NCBI GenBank assembly: GCA_028274465.1
Contig: CM051458.1
Coordinates: 82,170,085 to 82,234,084 of the forward strand
Source: Plantago ovata
Taxonomy: Eukaryota > Streptophyta > Magnoliopsida > Lamiales > Plantaginaceae
Length of the DNA stretch: 64,000 bases
Direction: 5' to 3'
Shown here one piece after another: positions 24,382 through 35,159 of the stretch. A program made the position numbers and the translations under genes. Positions within the stretch are counted from its first letter, which is position 1; every line of letters begins with the position of its first letter. The notes below the pieces were generated by a model. That model was not told where the DNA came from. It did not search any database and was given only the letters and a program-made list of their open reading frames with translations.

Positions 24382-24508
24382 CTTTTTTAGATGCTAGGGG
24401 GATAACCACCGCGACACCCTCTAATAGAGATGGTGGACCCCATGTGTGGACCCCACATCCTGTATTAGAGGGTGTCGCAGTGGTTACGCCCCTAGCATCT
24501 AATAAACG
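24382..24508. mobile_element. Foldback MITE, Mutator-type
   Basis: 127-bp element whose two halves are near-perfect inverses: TTAGATGCTAGGGG...CCACCGCGACACCCTCTAAT against ATTAGAGGGTGTCGCAGTGG...CCCCTAGCATCTAA. It is flanked by an exact 10-bp repeat CTTTTCACTC (24372-24381 and 24509-24518). A 9-10-bp duplication with long terminal repeats fits the Mutator superfamily. Confidence 0.8.
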
Positions 24509-24518
24509 CTTTTCACTC

Positions 24519-24925
24519 TAGGGAATCCACCACCAAGCTTCCAAACCAGTCGTTGCCCAAAAGAAGGGCAAAAACCGTGTTCTATAAAGTACACAATAAA
24601 ATACCCAAACATGTATTCTAGCTATATATTACTCAAATTTTTGCCATCTGCAAGTATATTGTCAAAGCCATTATGGGATATGATTTTCTCTAGATAATTA
24701 TCGCAGACCAATTGAGTTTATAAATCGTCGGTCAACCACTAGCAGGAGGTCCGGAGAGGTCTTTTGGGCTACGGCTGGTCCCGTTCATGCTACTGGTCCT
24801 TCTCCTTGGCCAGCTTCCATATACACCCTGTTACGAGGGGAGAGGGTGTGTTGTTTATCCGATCTATCTTGAGGTCAAACTAGAGATTAGAGACTTTACT
24901 CGGAGGAGGTAGTGGTGCCTTCCTT
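24519..24925. other. Intergenic DNA, nothing recognised
   Basis: No gene or clear repeat found. Confidence 0.4.
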
Positions 24926-25780
24926 CACTACAAAAAATCATTTACCGACGGATAATTCGTAGGTAAATAAGTCGTCGACAAAATGGGCGTCGCATATCAA
25001 TTTGCCGACGGATAGATTATTCATCAGTAATTATCGACGAATAGATCCTTTAACTTGGACAAGTCCATAATTTAGCCTTGGCCTTTTCGTCGGTAACACA
25101 TTATTACTGACGAATCGACATATTTATATATACTTTCCAAGTTTAGTTTTATTTTTATAATAATATTGAAACAAATTGGATTTTTTTTATTAAAATGGAA
25201 TTAAACCCATAATGCGATACAAATAAAATGAAATAAACACAAATAAAATTGTACAGAAGTAAAGACTACAAATAAAAATTGAAAACATTATCCGAGAAAA
25301 TATCTAAAATAGTATCTAGATTATTCCTACATCTAAACTAGGGGCCAGGGGGGGCGGCAAGGCCTAACTACCGTCGGGGGCTGTTCGCTGGGCAATCAGG
25401 TCCTCGAGGAGATTCTTCATCTTCTCTTGCTCAGCGTGCAGGCGGAGGCTCTCGACCCTGTTCCTCTAGATATATACTTGTATCCTGTTCCTGGAGCCTC
25501 TTCTTCATCCGCTCCTCCTATACATCTCTGAGACCTCAGCCAGCGTGTAAAAAGTTTGTTTCCCACGGGAGGAGTTCTGGGATATTGAGGTGCTAGTGCA
25601 TATGACCTCCTGCAGACCCCCAATGTCGTAGATACGACTCTTGTCGCTGAGCTCGTTCACCTCGACGAAGATTTTGTTTTGTGGTCGTTCTTGCATAACT
25701 TATCATTTGATGTTCGTTCATTACTTGTCCATGTGTTAAAAAAATAAAAAACGATCGCGACCTTGCGGGTGTCCAGACAC
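24926..25780 (-). mobile_element. CACTA transposon fragment, one end plus degenerate coding region
   Basis: CACTACAAAAAATCATTTACC at 24926 is a CACTA terminus. It is followed by subterminal CGACGGATA/TCGTCGG repeats to about 25110. On the minus strand, 25400-25770 holds broken frames with DKSRIYDIGGLQ and RGKQTFYTLAEVSEMY, reminiscent of the Transposase_24-type protein of plant CACTA elements, with stops between blocks. I find no opposite terminus to the right, so the element is truncated. Confidence 0.5.
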
Positions 25781-27675
25781 ACAAGTCTGGGCACCAACAA
25801 AGCGTCCAGGGTCATTTCGATCATTTTTAGACCCATTTATATATTTACATATAAGACGTTGTTTATATGTTTACATTTCATCTTTTAATTGTCAAATTGT
25901 TAAACCAACTATCCTTTATGGGTCCATAAGTCTTAAGGCAATACTTCGTTATAGTGAAGTATTTACTAATACTACATATGAAACTATACTAAACATACTA
26001 CTGACAGTACCCCCTAATTTTCATTAATTCCTTTCGTTTCATAATCAAATATTCCAGCTCTTCATATGGCAAATACACTAATCAAACAATCCTTTCGTCT
26101 CATCTCCTCTTCAAAATCGCTAGCAGTCCAACCAGCCAATTTAATCCGGATTTGAAAACATAGGATGTAGTTTAGGCATATCATGATGACTTGTAGTACA
26201 GTTAAACCAAGATATAAATACTAAAATGGAGTTAATACTTTGTTTCGAAGTTAATTTTATTATGAAGAAGTGAAAGGCAAATTTAAGGTCGTGTAGATGA
26301 CACGTAGTTTGACAAGCACATGAAAGTTGAAAACCACTAGGTAACGTCGTCGATATGAGCTAGATAAATTAATCGTGTTGATTAATTATAATTTTATGTA
26401 ATGAGATTAACATGTACGAGATATGTTGAATTCAGCGCTAACTGTTTGTTGATGATCACTAGGTGCAATTTGCTTGCTCTCTTGCCGACAACCACTAGCC
26501 AAAATCATTTCCAGTATTTACATAAATAATCTATTGAAACGTATAAAAAAGAAACACATAAACAAGCAAGGATATATTGTCACTCATACAATATGTTAAT
26601 TAAAAATAGATTTTGATACGCCTTATAGAGAGCAAGTGATGAATGATTTCCAAGTTGAGAAAATGGATGGTACATAGACAATCGAGCAAATAAAGAAATG
26701 AAAATGAGTAGTCAAAATAGAATGTCCAAGTGATCGAATGATGAATCAAGTGACGACGATGAATTAATTACTAATATTTATAAGTCCACCACGATATGTG
26801 GTATTGAGGTCCAAATACGGGCGGCAGATTTTCATAATCACATGCATGCGCGCAAATCCTACGTTTCTTCATCCTAACGGCTCGGTATAAGCACACGGTG
26901 TGTTTGTCTACCAATTACCACCACTTAAAACTATACGTATATGTTTAGCAAAACCGACCCATAAATAATGAATAGTATAGCATGCCTGATAAGGTAGTAT
27001 TAGAAAGGTGATAGATGATAAACTAGTTCATTAATCGGGTTATAGAAATTGAGAGTTGATAGGCAACTGATGTTACACAGGATTATAGTTTTGTTAAAAA
27101 GTTGCTATAGCAGGTCTATACTCCTAATGAATACTCAGACTCAGGTCTGAGGAGATTCCATTGAGATGAGTTTTTTTTTTTTTTTCTTCCTCCCCTTAAA
27201 TCATATAAACCGCATAAAATGTGTGTCATGTTCAAACTCACTAGTATGGAGCACATATTTGATCTAAATAGAATTCGAACTTGTGACAAAGATAATATTG
27301 TTTATGTTCTTTAACCAGCTGAGTCCCATTGCGGATTCATTTAGAATGAAAGTTTATAAGTTGGCTCAAAGGAACACATAAAAATATATACGCAAAGAAT
27401 AACGAAATTATCCCTAACTTATAGCATGTTTAACCAACATTGGGGGTTCAGAGATCCTCTAAAAAAGCTCAATACAATCTCAACTAGTTGAATTTGAAAA
27501 GAAGGATAAAAGGAAAATAAAAAACTCCTACATAGAAGCCTACTTATCCTGCGGAAAGTTTCATATTATAGTATGTCACCAGATCCCATAAAAATTAATC
27601 ACCTCAATTGTACTCCATCCCAAAATATTTACACACTCTCACAAGCTATAACCCCCACTTCAATTCCACACCCCC
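25781..27675. other. Long AT-rich upstream region of the Dof gene
   Basis: No coding signal. Contains a 15-base T run at about 27171-27185 and several homopolymer stretches. No transposon ends identified. Probably includes the Dof promoter. Confidence 0.4.
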
Positions 27676-27683
27676 TATATAAA
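27676..27683 (+). promoter_or_regulatory. TATA box of the Dof gene
   Basis: TATATAAA in the context CCCCCTATATAAATG. Its last base is also the A of the first in-frame ATG (27683-27685). A TATA box places transcription start about 25-35 bp downstream, near 27705-27715, so the ATG at 27683 should not be in the mRNA. This favours the in-frame ATG at 27734. Confidence 0.65.
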
Positions 27684-27733
27684 TGCCATTACACCAATTC
27701 ACACCACAACCTTTCTTGAAAACATCTTTTAAC

Positions 27734-28564
27734 ATGTTCACTGGTGCTGCCACCACTAGCCAGTACACACTTTTGGAATGCCAACCAATCTCTCCACAAA
27801 AATGGAAGCCCAATCACGTTGAGTTAGCACCAAATTGCCCAAGATGTGCTTCTCAAAACACCAAATTTTGTTACTACAACAACTACAGTTTGTCGCAGCC
27901 GCGCTACTTTTGCAAGGGTTGCAGGAGGTACTGGACCAAAGGCGGATCCTTGAGGAACGTTCCTGTTGGTGGTGGCTGCAGAAAGGGCCGGAGGCGAGCT
28001 AGATCAACCACACATGGAGCGGGCACCAACCACTCTAGCCCGGTTGGAAGTTCTATGCATGTGGAGTCCACAAACGTGTCAGAGAACAGCACTAACATTG
28101 ATATGGCAGCGGTGTTTGCCAAGTATGTGAACCCAAATTCCGTGGCCAAAGATTCTCCTAGTCCTAGGGCTAGTTTTGAATCGACGGATTATGTTCAAGG
28201 CAGTTCATTGGGCAGTGATGGTATTCGTACCGAAGTTATTTGCAATTCGTTTGAGTACCAGGCGTCTCTAGGGCGAGTCGGTGGGGCCGAGGATGATCAG
28301 CTAGAGCAATTGCTTCCTCAACTCTCGATTCGCGGTGACTTTAATTATCAAGATTTCTTGTACCAGGATTCAAATGCCAATTTTGACTTGCATGGGATAC
28401 TTGACCAATTAGGTACGGGATTAAATGATGCAAATTTACCCAGTTTTGGATCCCAGCCGTTGATGCAGGAACAATTTCATGATTTTGGTTTGTTTCCTCC
28501 TGATGATCATCCAATAAGCAATAGCTGGGAGTCATTTAATCTCCCTAGCTACCAAAATTTTTAA
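27734..28564 (+). CDS. Dof-type zinc-finger transcription factor
   Basis: Plant-specific DNA-binding protein. The frame is open from ATG 27683 (293 aa), but the TATA box overlaps that codon, so I take the next in-frame ATG, at 27734 (276 aa, beginning [10 protein letters not shown]). Counting from 27683, the Dof domain spans residues about 48-104 with zinc ligands C52, C55, C77, C80 (C-x2-C-x21-C-x2-C) and the invariant FCYYNNY and [17 protein letters not shown] blocks. It binds AAAG cores in promoters and acts in the nucleus. The basic stretch RKGRRRAR follows the finger and can serve in nuclear import. The remaining C-terminal half is acidic and Gln/Asn-rich with a closing [10 protein letters not shown]...[10 protein letters not shown], the likely activation region. 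The domain is closest in feel to the DOF1.2/DOF3.5 group; that placement is inference, also suggested by neighbouring genes. Single coding exon. Confidence 0.9.
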   Translation: MFTGAATTSQYTLLECQPISPQKWKPNHVELAPNCPRCASQNTKFCYYNNYSLSQPRYFCKGCRRYWTKGGSLRNVPVGGGCRKGRRRARSTTHGAGTNHSSPVGSSMHVESTNVSENSTNIDMAAVFAKYVNPNSVAKDSPSPRASFESTDYVQGSSLGSDGIRTEVICNSFEYQASLGRVGGAEDDQLEQLLPQLSIRGDFNYQDFLYQDSNANFDLHGILDQLGTGLNDANLPSFGSQPLMQEQFHDFGLFPPDDHPISNSWESFNLPSYQNF

Positions 28565-29058
28565 AGACATTTATACATTAATTACACCAATTATAAGCAT
28601 TATTGCTTGGTGTAATTCTAGGAAATTAGGTGCATATATGTCACAATAATCTCCGAGAGGAAACTTGTGGCTAGTTTGTATAAGTCTATGCTTACATAAT
28701 ACATACATATATAGTTATTTATACATGTGATAAGTAATAATAAGATTGTCTTGTAATGAAATTTGATATGGTTTCTTTAATTTTTGGTGGTAAGTTAGTG
28801 TACAATTTCTATGTGTGGGCTTGCATTGTTTAGCTATTTGCAGAGGGCATGGGGTCATGTCAAATAATTGTGGCAAAGTAATGAATTGCAACTTGATATG
28901 GACGTGGTTGTATGAGAGATGAACAATGTACTCTTTGATTTTTCTTAAAATGAATTACATTATCTGAACCTCATTTCGCATGAAAAAGACAATTACCAGA
29001 CTCTATATATCTCGAAAAACACAAGTAATAACATACGAAGTACTATAATTAACCTACA
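28565..29058. other. Downstream flank and 3' UTR of the Dof gene
   Basis: A short inverted pair just after the stop (TTACACCAA at about 28581 and TTGGTGTAA at about 28607) can form a hairpin. AATAATAAGATTG near 28736 may serve as a polyadenylation signal. Nothing else seen. Confidence 0.4.
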
Positions 29059-29630
29059 GGGACCAAATCACGAAAAAATAGACCTGGGACTCCCTCAACA
29101 TTCTACACTCTCGATGTAATGGTTTGGGACCACTACCACAGTGTGTACTGTGTAGGAAGATTAATGGGGGAAGTCCAGGATCTACCAAATTAATTGCAAC
29201 TCACCGCCTTGACAAGCTCCCATAAAAAAACGCAAGTAGATTAAGAATGCAATCAAATTGTAGAGACCAAATCATGGCAAATTAGATCTGAGACTCCCCG
29301 AACAATCAACCCTTCTCTATGTAACATTATGGAGCTACTACTACAGTGTGTACTGTGTAGAAAGATCAACAGGGGAAATCCAAAGTCTACCAAATCCCAA
29401 ATCACTGCCTTGATGAGTTCCCATAAAAAAACGCAAGTACTAACACATTGTAACTAAGCCATAGGGACGAAATTAAATCACAAAATCACGAAAAATTAGA
29501 CATGGAACTCCCCCAACTTAACAGTGTAGGGCCACTGCCACAGTTGTTGTGTACTGTGTATGAAGATATCAATGGTGAAAGTCCTGGGTCTACCAAATCC
29601 CAAATCACCACCTTGACGAGCTCTTAACTA
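29059..29630. repeat. Three tandem units of about 203 bp
   Basis: Units begin at about 29059, 29263 and 29463, each with GGGACCAAATCACGAAAAA-like start, a GGRACTCCCC block, ACAGTGTGTACTGTGTA in the middle and GTCTACCAAATCCCAAATCAC-like end. Copies are about 75-85% alike, so the array is old. No open frame spans it. Confidence 0.75.
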
Positions 29631-30041
29631 CTACATGTTGCGGCAAGTTCAAATGGGTCTACCAAATCACACATTTCATAAAGTGGAATTTCATGATATA
29701 ATTTTGTTAAATACTTTTCATATATAGTAGAGAAGTAACTTGTAGTTAAAGCCGACATCAATAAATCAAACGGCACATATATATATTCGCGGGACAGAGG
29801 GAGTATCGGATCTTTTTCTTCTAACGAATCTTCTCTATATATTTTTGAGGTGTTTGTACATGAGATTAAATTCTATTATTATGATATATATATATCATAG
29901 TTTTTAGATCACGTATAGTGTTGATCTCGAATAACCTTCGAGACAAACGTCAATATTATATTTCCACTTAAATATCCTCCCTGAAGATGAGTGGCAACCA
30001 TCTAGAGTTTAGACCAAAGTGTGGAAGAATATTAGTGAAAT
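29631..30041. other. Intergenic DNA, nothing recognised
   Basis: AT-rich, with an ATATATATAT tract near 29882. Confidence 0.45.
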
Positions 30042-30762
30042 TGTAACGACCCGACCCACTAATGGACCGAGACCCGGCCCAACGGGCCGCTAAGGTTACT
30101 CCTGGGCTGCTCTTCGGGGTGATATGCTGACCCCACAGACCAACATGGATTTTAAGCTCACATTGTCCTCACTCTTACGCACACCGGGAATTTCTCAGTA
30201 GGACACCTATCCTATAATTGCTCAAGAATAAGCACGCTTAACTCTGAAGTTCCCGAAAAGAAAGGTGCGCCTTGTTGTTATGAGTAGCGTTCTCAATCCC
30301 TTTAAGCTCACTGAAATCTGTTGCGTTCCAATCACCACCTCTTAAATTGTATGACGTCCTCGTCGCACCTTGTCCCGAGACCAACCATCTGTGTAGGATT
30401 CTAGAGGTGGCTCTCACCGTCAATACGGTGTAGCACTTTGCCGTGGATGGCACTTAATTCCTGGAGTTCCGGATAGTCCCGCACTGATACCATTTGTAAC
30501 GACCTGGGCCAACGGGCCTGCAAGGTTACTCCTGGACTGCTTTCTGGGGTGATATGTTGGCCCCGCAAACCAACACGGGTTCTAATCCGCGCACTTTGTT
30601 CTCACTCGTGCGTGCACCGAGAACTTTTCAGTAGGTCACCCATCCTAGAATTGCTCCAGAGCAAACACGCTTAACTCTGAATTTCTTTTAGGTAGATTTC
30701 CAAAAAGAAAGGTACCTTCCGAGTGTCTTGCCTTGTATACACCAAAATCATATACTATGTTG
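30042..30762 (-). mobile_element. Cassandra-type TRIM retrotransposon, near complete
   Basis: Two direct LTR-like blocks (30042-30330 and 30495 to about 30762), each starting TGTAACGACC and each holding a reversed stretch of 5S-rRNA-like sequence (GTAGGNCACCNATCCTANAATTGCTC... and CACGCTTAACTCTGAA). On the minus strand the upper block is the 5' LTR. Two bases inside it lies TGGTATCAGTGC (30481-30492), a primer-binding site one base off the initiator-tRNA-Met form. AAGAGGTGGTGAT just before the lower LTR is the polypurine tract. The inner region is only about 160 bp, with no coding capacity. LTRs bearing 5S sequence define Cassandra. The outer end of the 5' LTR is diverged or truncated after about 30720. 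A possible 5-bp duplication GAAAT flanks 30042-30762. Confidence 0.85.
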
Positions 30763-31111
30763 GAAATTGAAATTATGATTATTTACACATAGTTTTATCT
30801 GTGAAGAATCTAATCGTTGTGATTTAGAGGTTTATATATATGAATTTAATTCCGGCGAGTGAGAAAGAGTTGGAGGATTGCAAAGCCAACCGATAAAATT
30901 AATTGGAAGAAGGATGCAAAATTTTCGATGCATGTGAAGAAGTAGCATGAAGAGGGACGGGTGATATCAATTGTGATAGGAATAAGATGAAACTGAGAGT
31001 TGTGTGTGTGAGAGAGAGAGTTCTGCATTTTATTTTATTTTTATTAAACGGAAAAATCTTATTAAACAACAAAATAAACAAATACGGGAGGGAATGTTGT
31101 GCACAATATTT
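30763..31111. other. Spacer between Cassandra and CACTA elements
   Basis: AT-rich, with a (GA)n tract at about 31009-31020. Short minus-strand open frames have no resemblance to known proteins. Confidence 0.4.
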
Positions 31112-32716
31112 CACTACAAGAAAAACTGGGTTTAGTGACGCTCCCATGCGTCGCTAAACAGCTCCCCATGCGTCGCTAAACCCATTTGCGACGCATAGAA
31201 ATTGCGTCGCTAAATGGTTGGTCGCTAATGGCGAGGCGACGCATGGGCTGAATTTGAATCTCATATTTCCGTATGTGAAAAGAAGTATAAACATCTTCAT
31301 ATACCAAACGCTCACTAATTAGTACTGCATCTTCAAAATTGTAACCTTCCCACGGCATGTAAACTACTAATACGTCTTTCCCTAAAGCAAGTTCGCCACC
31401 AACCGTAGCAGCGCCATCTGCTAGAATTTGTCCCTTTTCAATCCATTTACCCTGCTGAACCCGGGGTTTTTGATGCATACAAGTATTTTTGTTGGAACCC
31501 GCGTCGCTAAATTAGCGACGCATGGGCTATGGGTCGCTAAAATTAGGGAAGCATGAGCCATGCGTCGCTAAATTAGCGACCCATTTAGCGACCCATTCTA
31601 TGCGTCGCTAATTTCTGGAAAATTTTATTAAAAATAAATTCTCCTCTCTACTCCACCTTGTGTTTCCTAGGTTTCAAACCTAGGACATCCTTACCCAACA
31701 CCTTACTAACCCAACACCCTTATCACTCGGCTACCAATACTTGTGATAATTATTGTATAAGTTCTAAATAATATATAGTTATTGCTCTTCATAGTCACTT
31801 CCATATGTTTATATTTATAAACCGTTTATATCTTCATACGGTTTGAGATATCTCAATTACTAAGTAGACTATCTAAGGAATAGGTCACTAAATTTTAATT
31901 TTATTTATTTATTTCTTAACGGTTGAGTTACTTAGACACTAATAGTTTATTTTTGAACGGTTGGGGTTACTTAGTTACGGACTTCAGTTTTGGTGTTATT
32001 TTATATTCTTTTTGCACTCCTTATTTCTTAAGTGTTTTTTTCTTTTAGTTTTGTAGAATAGTGTCACGTTTTGATGTTTTTCATGTTTCAAGCACTTAGG
32101 TACGAAACTGTGATTTTGAGCTTAAAACGCTGCAAAGTGATCTTGTTGAAGTTTCTCGATCTCCATGGATATGTTCGTGAGTGACCGTAGTTCGATTTAA
32201 GCCAAGAATTTCATTTGGGAAAAACATAGACTTACCCTAGAAGCACATATTCAGAAGTTCGGATAAGGTTTTGGAGTCGTTCAAGTGTGCAAGATTAAAG
32301 CAGTCTAGCCATTTCATCTATAGCTCCTTCATACGATATTGAATCAACCTCAAATCAACGTCCACGTGTAGATAACTCAACGAGGTATCCAACGGTAGGT
32401 TATGCGCACCAATCCGATAACAGATGAGCCCTATAGCTTCAGTTGAATGTGAGGAGACCCACCTGAAAATTATGCAGTTTTTGCAACGCATAGCCCATTC
32501 GTCGCTAATTTTAGCGACCCATAGCCCATGCGTCGCTAATTAGCGACGCTTGAGCTTTGGTCGCTAAATTAGCGACGCATGGTTATGGGTCGCTAAATTT
32601 AGCGACCCATAACCATGTTTCGCTAATTTAGCGACCAAAGCCCAAGGGTCGCTAATTAGCGACGCATGGTTATGCGTCGCTAATTTGCGTCACTAGTCTC
32701 AGTTTTTCTAGTAGTG
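31112..32716. mobile_element. Non-autonomous CACTA transposon carrying plastid rpoB DNA
   Basis: 1605-bp element with ends CACTACAAGAAAAACTGGG and (inverse) CACTACTAGAAAAACTGAG, flanked by TTT on both sides (31109-31111, 32717-32719), the 3-bp duplication expected of CACTA elements. Both subterminal regions (31130-31240 and 31500-31615; 32485-32695) are arrays of direct and inverted GCGTCGCTAA / TTAGCGACGC motifs, the usual transposase-binding layout. No transposase is encoded, so it must move in trans. Between the left arrays sits a fragment of chloroplast rpoB (separate entry). The 31620-32480 interior is AT-rich and unassigned. Confidence 0.9.
31253..31498 (-). pseudogene. rpoB: Plastid rpoB fragment inside a CACTA element
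   Basis: About 245 bp on the minus strand read [17 protein letters not shown]...[17 protein letters not shown]...[19 protein letters not shown]...[12 protein letters not shown] without a stop, an internal piece of the beta subunit of the plastid-encoded RNA polymerase. The match ends abruptly on both sides at the transposon's GCGTCGCTAA repeats (GTTGGAACC|CGCGTCGC on one side, GGGCTGAA|TTTGAATC on the other). Only about 80 of more than 1000 residues are present, so it has no polymerase function. The unbroken frame points to a fairly recent transfer. Confidence 0.9.
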
Positions 32717-32719
32717 TTT

Positions 32720-33309
32720 GCACAAACATCTACTACAAGGACAAGGACCAAAAAATCTAAAGCCAAAATCATATCGAGCTAATACAATTGAGCGTTATTT
32801 AATAGTTATGGTTGGGGTAACTCTTGACCACCATTTTTGTCTACCATGTCTCAACACTAGTAAAGAGATAAGTGTCCGAAGGTGACGAATATGCCATAAA
32901 CTCTAGCCAAGAGCAAGGAGATCGATAGGATATCATGAGTTTTTAATTTAGGTATTTAAGCAAACACACCATGGTTTCCCTCCACGGACCCCCTGTTCCA
33001 ATCACTACTATTAAGATACCACCCAAGTGTTAAAACAATATTGTCCTACCTTCAGATAAACAACCGAAACCTAAATTAAATGGACAGAACATTGGCTTCC
33101 TGCACCATACGCTCACAAAATAGAGTAGCACCGCTGAACCCACATGCAAAACAATGAGAGACTTCATGTAAAACCAATACGACTAAAAACATCCCATACA
33201 TTAAACAGGACGCCGGAGTAATCAGAATTTGGCGCCAGATGCCACCGAAGACCACACACACCCCTAGTGCAAAATCAACAGCACACCTCCCCCATCACAC
33301 TACGCGTAT
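32720..33309. other. Intergenic DNA, nothing recognised
   Basis: No repeat ends or coding signal seen; the 61-codon minus-strand frame at 33076-33261 has no recognisable family. Confidence 0.45.
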
Positions 33310-33560
33310 GAAATATTTACTATGTTATTAAAGAATTATACAAAAAATAAAACAAATTAGAAAATAATAAATAAAATAGAAAAAATTACGTCAATAAGAT
33401 TTGAACCCAACTGCTTCCACTACAAAAATTATAAAATGTAGAAAAAAATCACACCAATAACATTCGAACCATTCACCTTCTATTTAGAAAATGGCAAAAG
33501 ACACACCAAATTGAAATTGAATAATTAAAATCAACTGATTATATTAAATAAAATAATCTC
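33310..33560. repeat. Second copy of the dispersed repeat at 4430-4800
   Basis: Shares with the first copy the order AAAAATTACGTCAATAAGAT, GAACCCAAC, a second CACACCAATAACATTCGAACC unit, then ACCAAATTGAAATTGAATAA. Two tandem units here against three there. Confidence 0.55.
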
Positions 33561-33949
33561 ACTCAGATGACATGCATGATCTTTGTAATTGAAGAATATG
33601 AACCGACTTGGACGCAATTTTAGAAGTTAGAAATTAAATTGGCCCAATTGGAGAAAGAAGCTAGGCTTGAATTCGTCCGAGAAAGAAAGGAAAGCAAGTC
33701 AACAAAACAGGCCTAATTAGACACACATTTGGGCCTGTTGCTATATAGATTTCTTTGAGAATTTGACCAAAGTTTGTCAAATCAGTAACTTAAAAGTTAA
33801 TTTAAGACTAGCTAATAATCTCACACTTAATAGTGACTTTTGATGACGTAAAATTTACTTTTGTTCATAGAGAAGCTAATAGCCTAGCTAGCTTACCGTT
33901 TATGTCATAATTTTGGTTGTAACTCAACATGATAGGGAGTTCTACCTAG

Positions 33950-34490
33950 GGGTGGGAATTGGGTTGGGTAATCCGGATCCAATCCGAACCGAATGGGTAA
34001 TCACTTATTTGGTTCGGGTAACTTGAATTACGCGTGCCCAAATAAAAAAACCCATTTATTTATATGGGCAATGGGTTTGGACATGGGTTTGAACATTTAA
34101 TACCCGAACCCATACGGGTACCTGAATAACCCGCCAATTACTTTAAATATAAATGAATAATTTTAGAAAATAGAAATGTCTATGTGTTTTTTTTCCTTTC
34201 ATTTCTTAAGATTTGTGTACTGTCCCAAACTTGTGAAAATAAGAATGTCTATTGCTTTACTCGTGCTTTGGATTGTTTTTGGGATCAAATGGCTAATTTA
34301 TACACTTTATTTACTTTATACGCATTTTATTTTTCAAGATATAAAATTGATTAACCGAAACATTTAATCTATATACCTTACTTTATGCGCATTTTATTTT
34401 TAAGATATAAAATTGGATAACCGAAACCCGTTCAATTTTTACCCGATATTAATTGGATAACCGATTTGGGTACCCAACTTCTACCATTTG
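33950..34490. repeat. Possible MITE with GGGTAATCC / GGATAACC ends
   Basis: AGGGGTGGGAATTGGGTTGGG at the left and TTGGGTACCCAACTTCTACC at the right are partial inverses, and many GGGTA/ACCCG/GGATAACCG motifs lie between. This composition is common at plant hAT-like non-autonomous repeats. No clear duplication found. Confidence 0.35.
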
Positions 34491-35150
34491 AGTTCTATGA
34501 GCGTATGTAATTAATTTTTGGTGATGAATGAAATTATCTGTGTTTCTTAAAAAAAAAAAAAATAGTGACTTTTTAATTTCTTATTGAATTAAAATTTAAT
34601 TCATTCACTTTATTCAATGATACTGTCAACACTTTGTTTCCTTCTCTTCTTTTTTTTCTTTTCTTTTTTTTTCCCTTTCTAACTCTTTACATACACGTAT
34701 ATGTTTGCCGGTTATTTATTTTATTTTTTAGATTTCTTCTTGTATCCGCAACGTGCGATTAATTCAACCGATCAATATCGGGTTCCTTTTTAGAGGACGG
34801 CTCTCGTTGTGGAATTTTTTACATCCACAAAATTCAAACCCAAGACTAAAGTTTGTTTATTAGAGTAACTTAATGAAAAAAAACAGACATCAAAGTCAGG
34901 GACGGGCTCAATAATGGAAGTTAGAAGGACAAAATAATATATAGTACGAAGTACATGATTATTTCAAGAGTTCGTAGAGCCAAAGCATTTTTGTTATATT
35001 GGCAGGAGTAGAAGTTGTTAATGTCAGATCAATTTAATTTTTATAACATTTAATCATTACCAAAAGGCTACAAATATATTCAGATTTCAGAATACAAACC
35101 TTAGTGCCATAGCAAACTTGTGGGCACTACCCTCTCAATCAATTAATTAT
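34491..35150. other. Intergenic DNA, nothing recognised
   Basis: Contains A and T homopolymer runs (34549-34561, 34649-34671). Confidence 0.45.
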
Positions 35151-35159
35151 TATATTTTA

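Noticed and set aside
31176-31478. A functional 100-codon gene
   Set aside because: It is a slice of plastid rpoB fused to transposon repeats, without promoter or complete domain.
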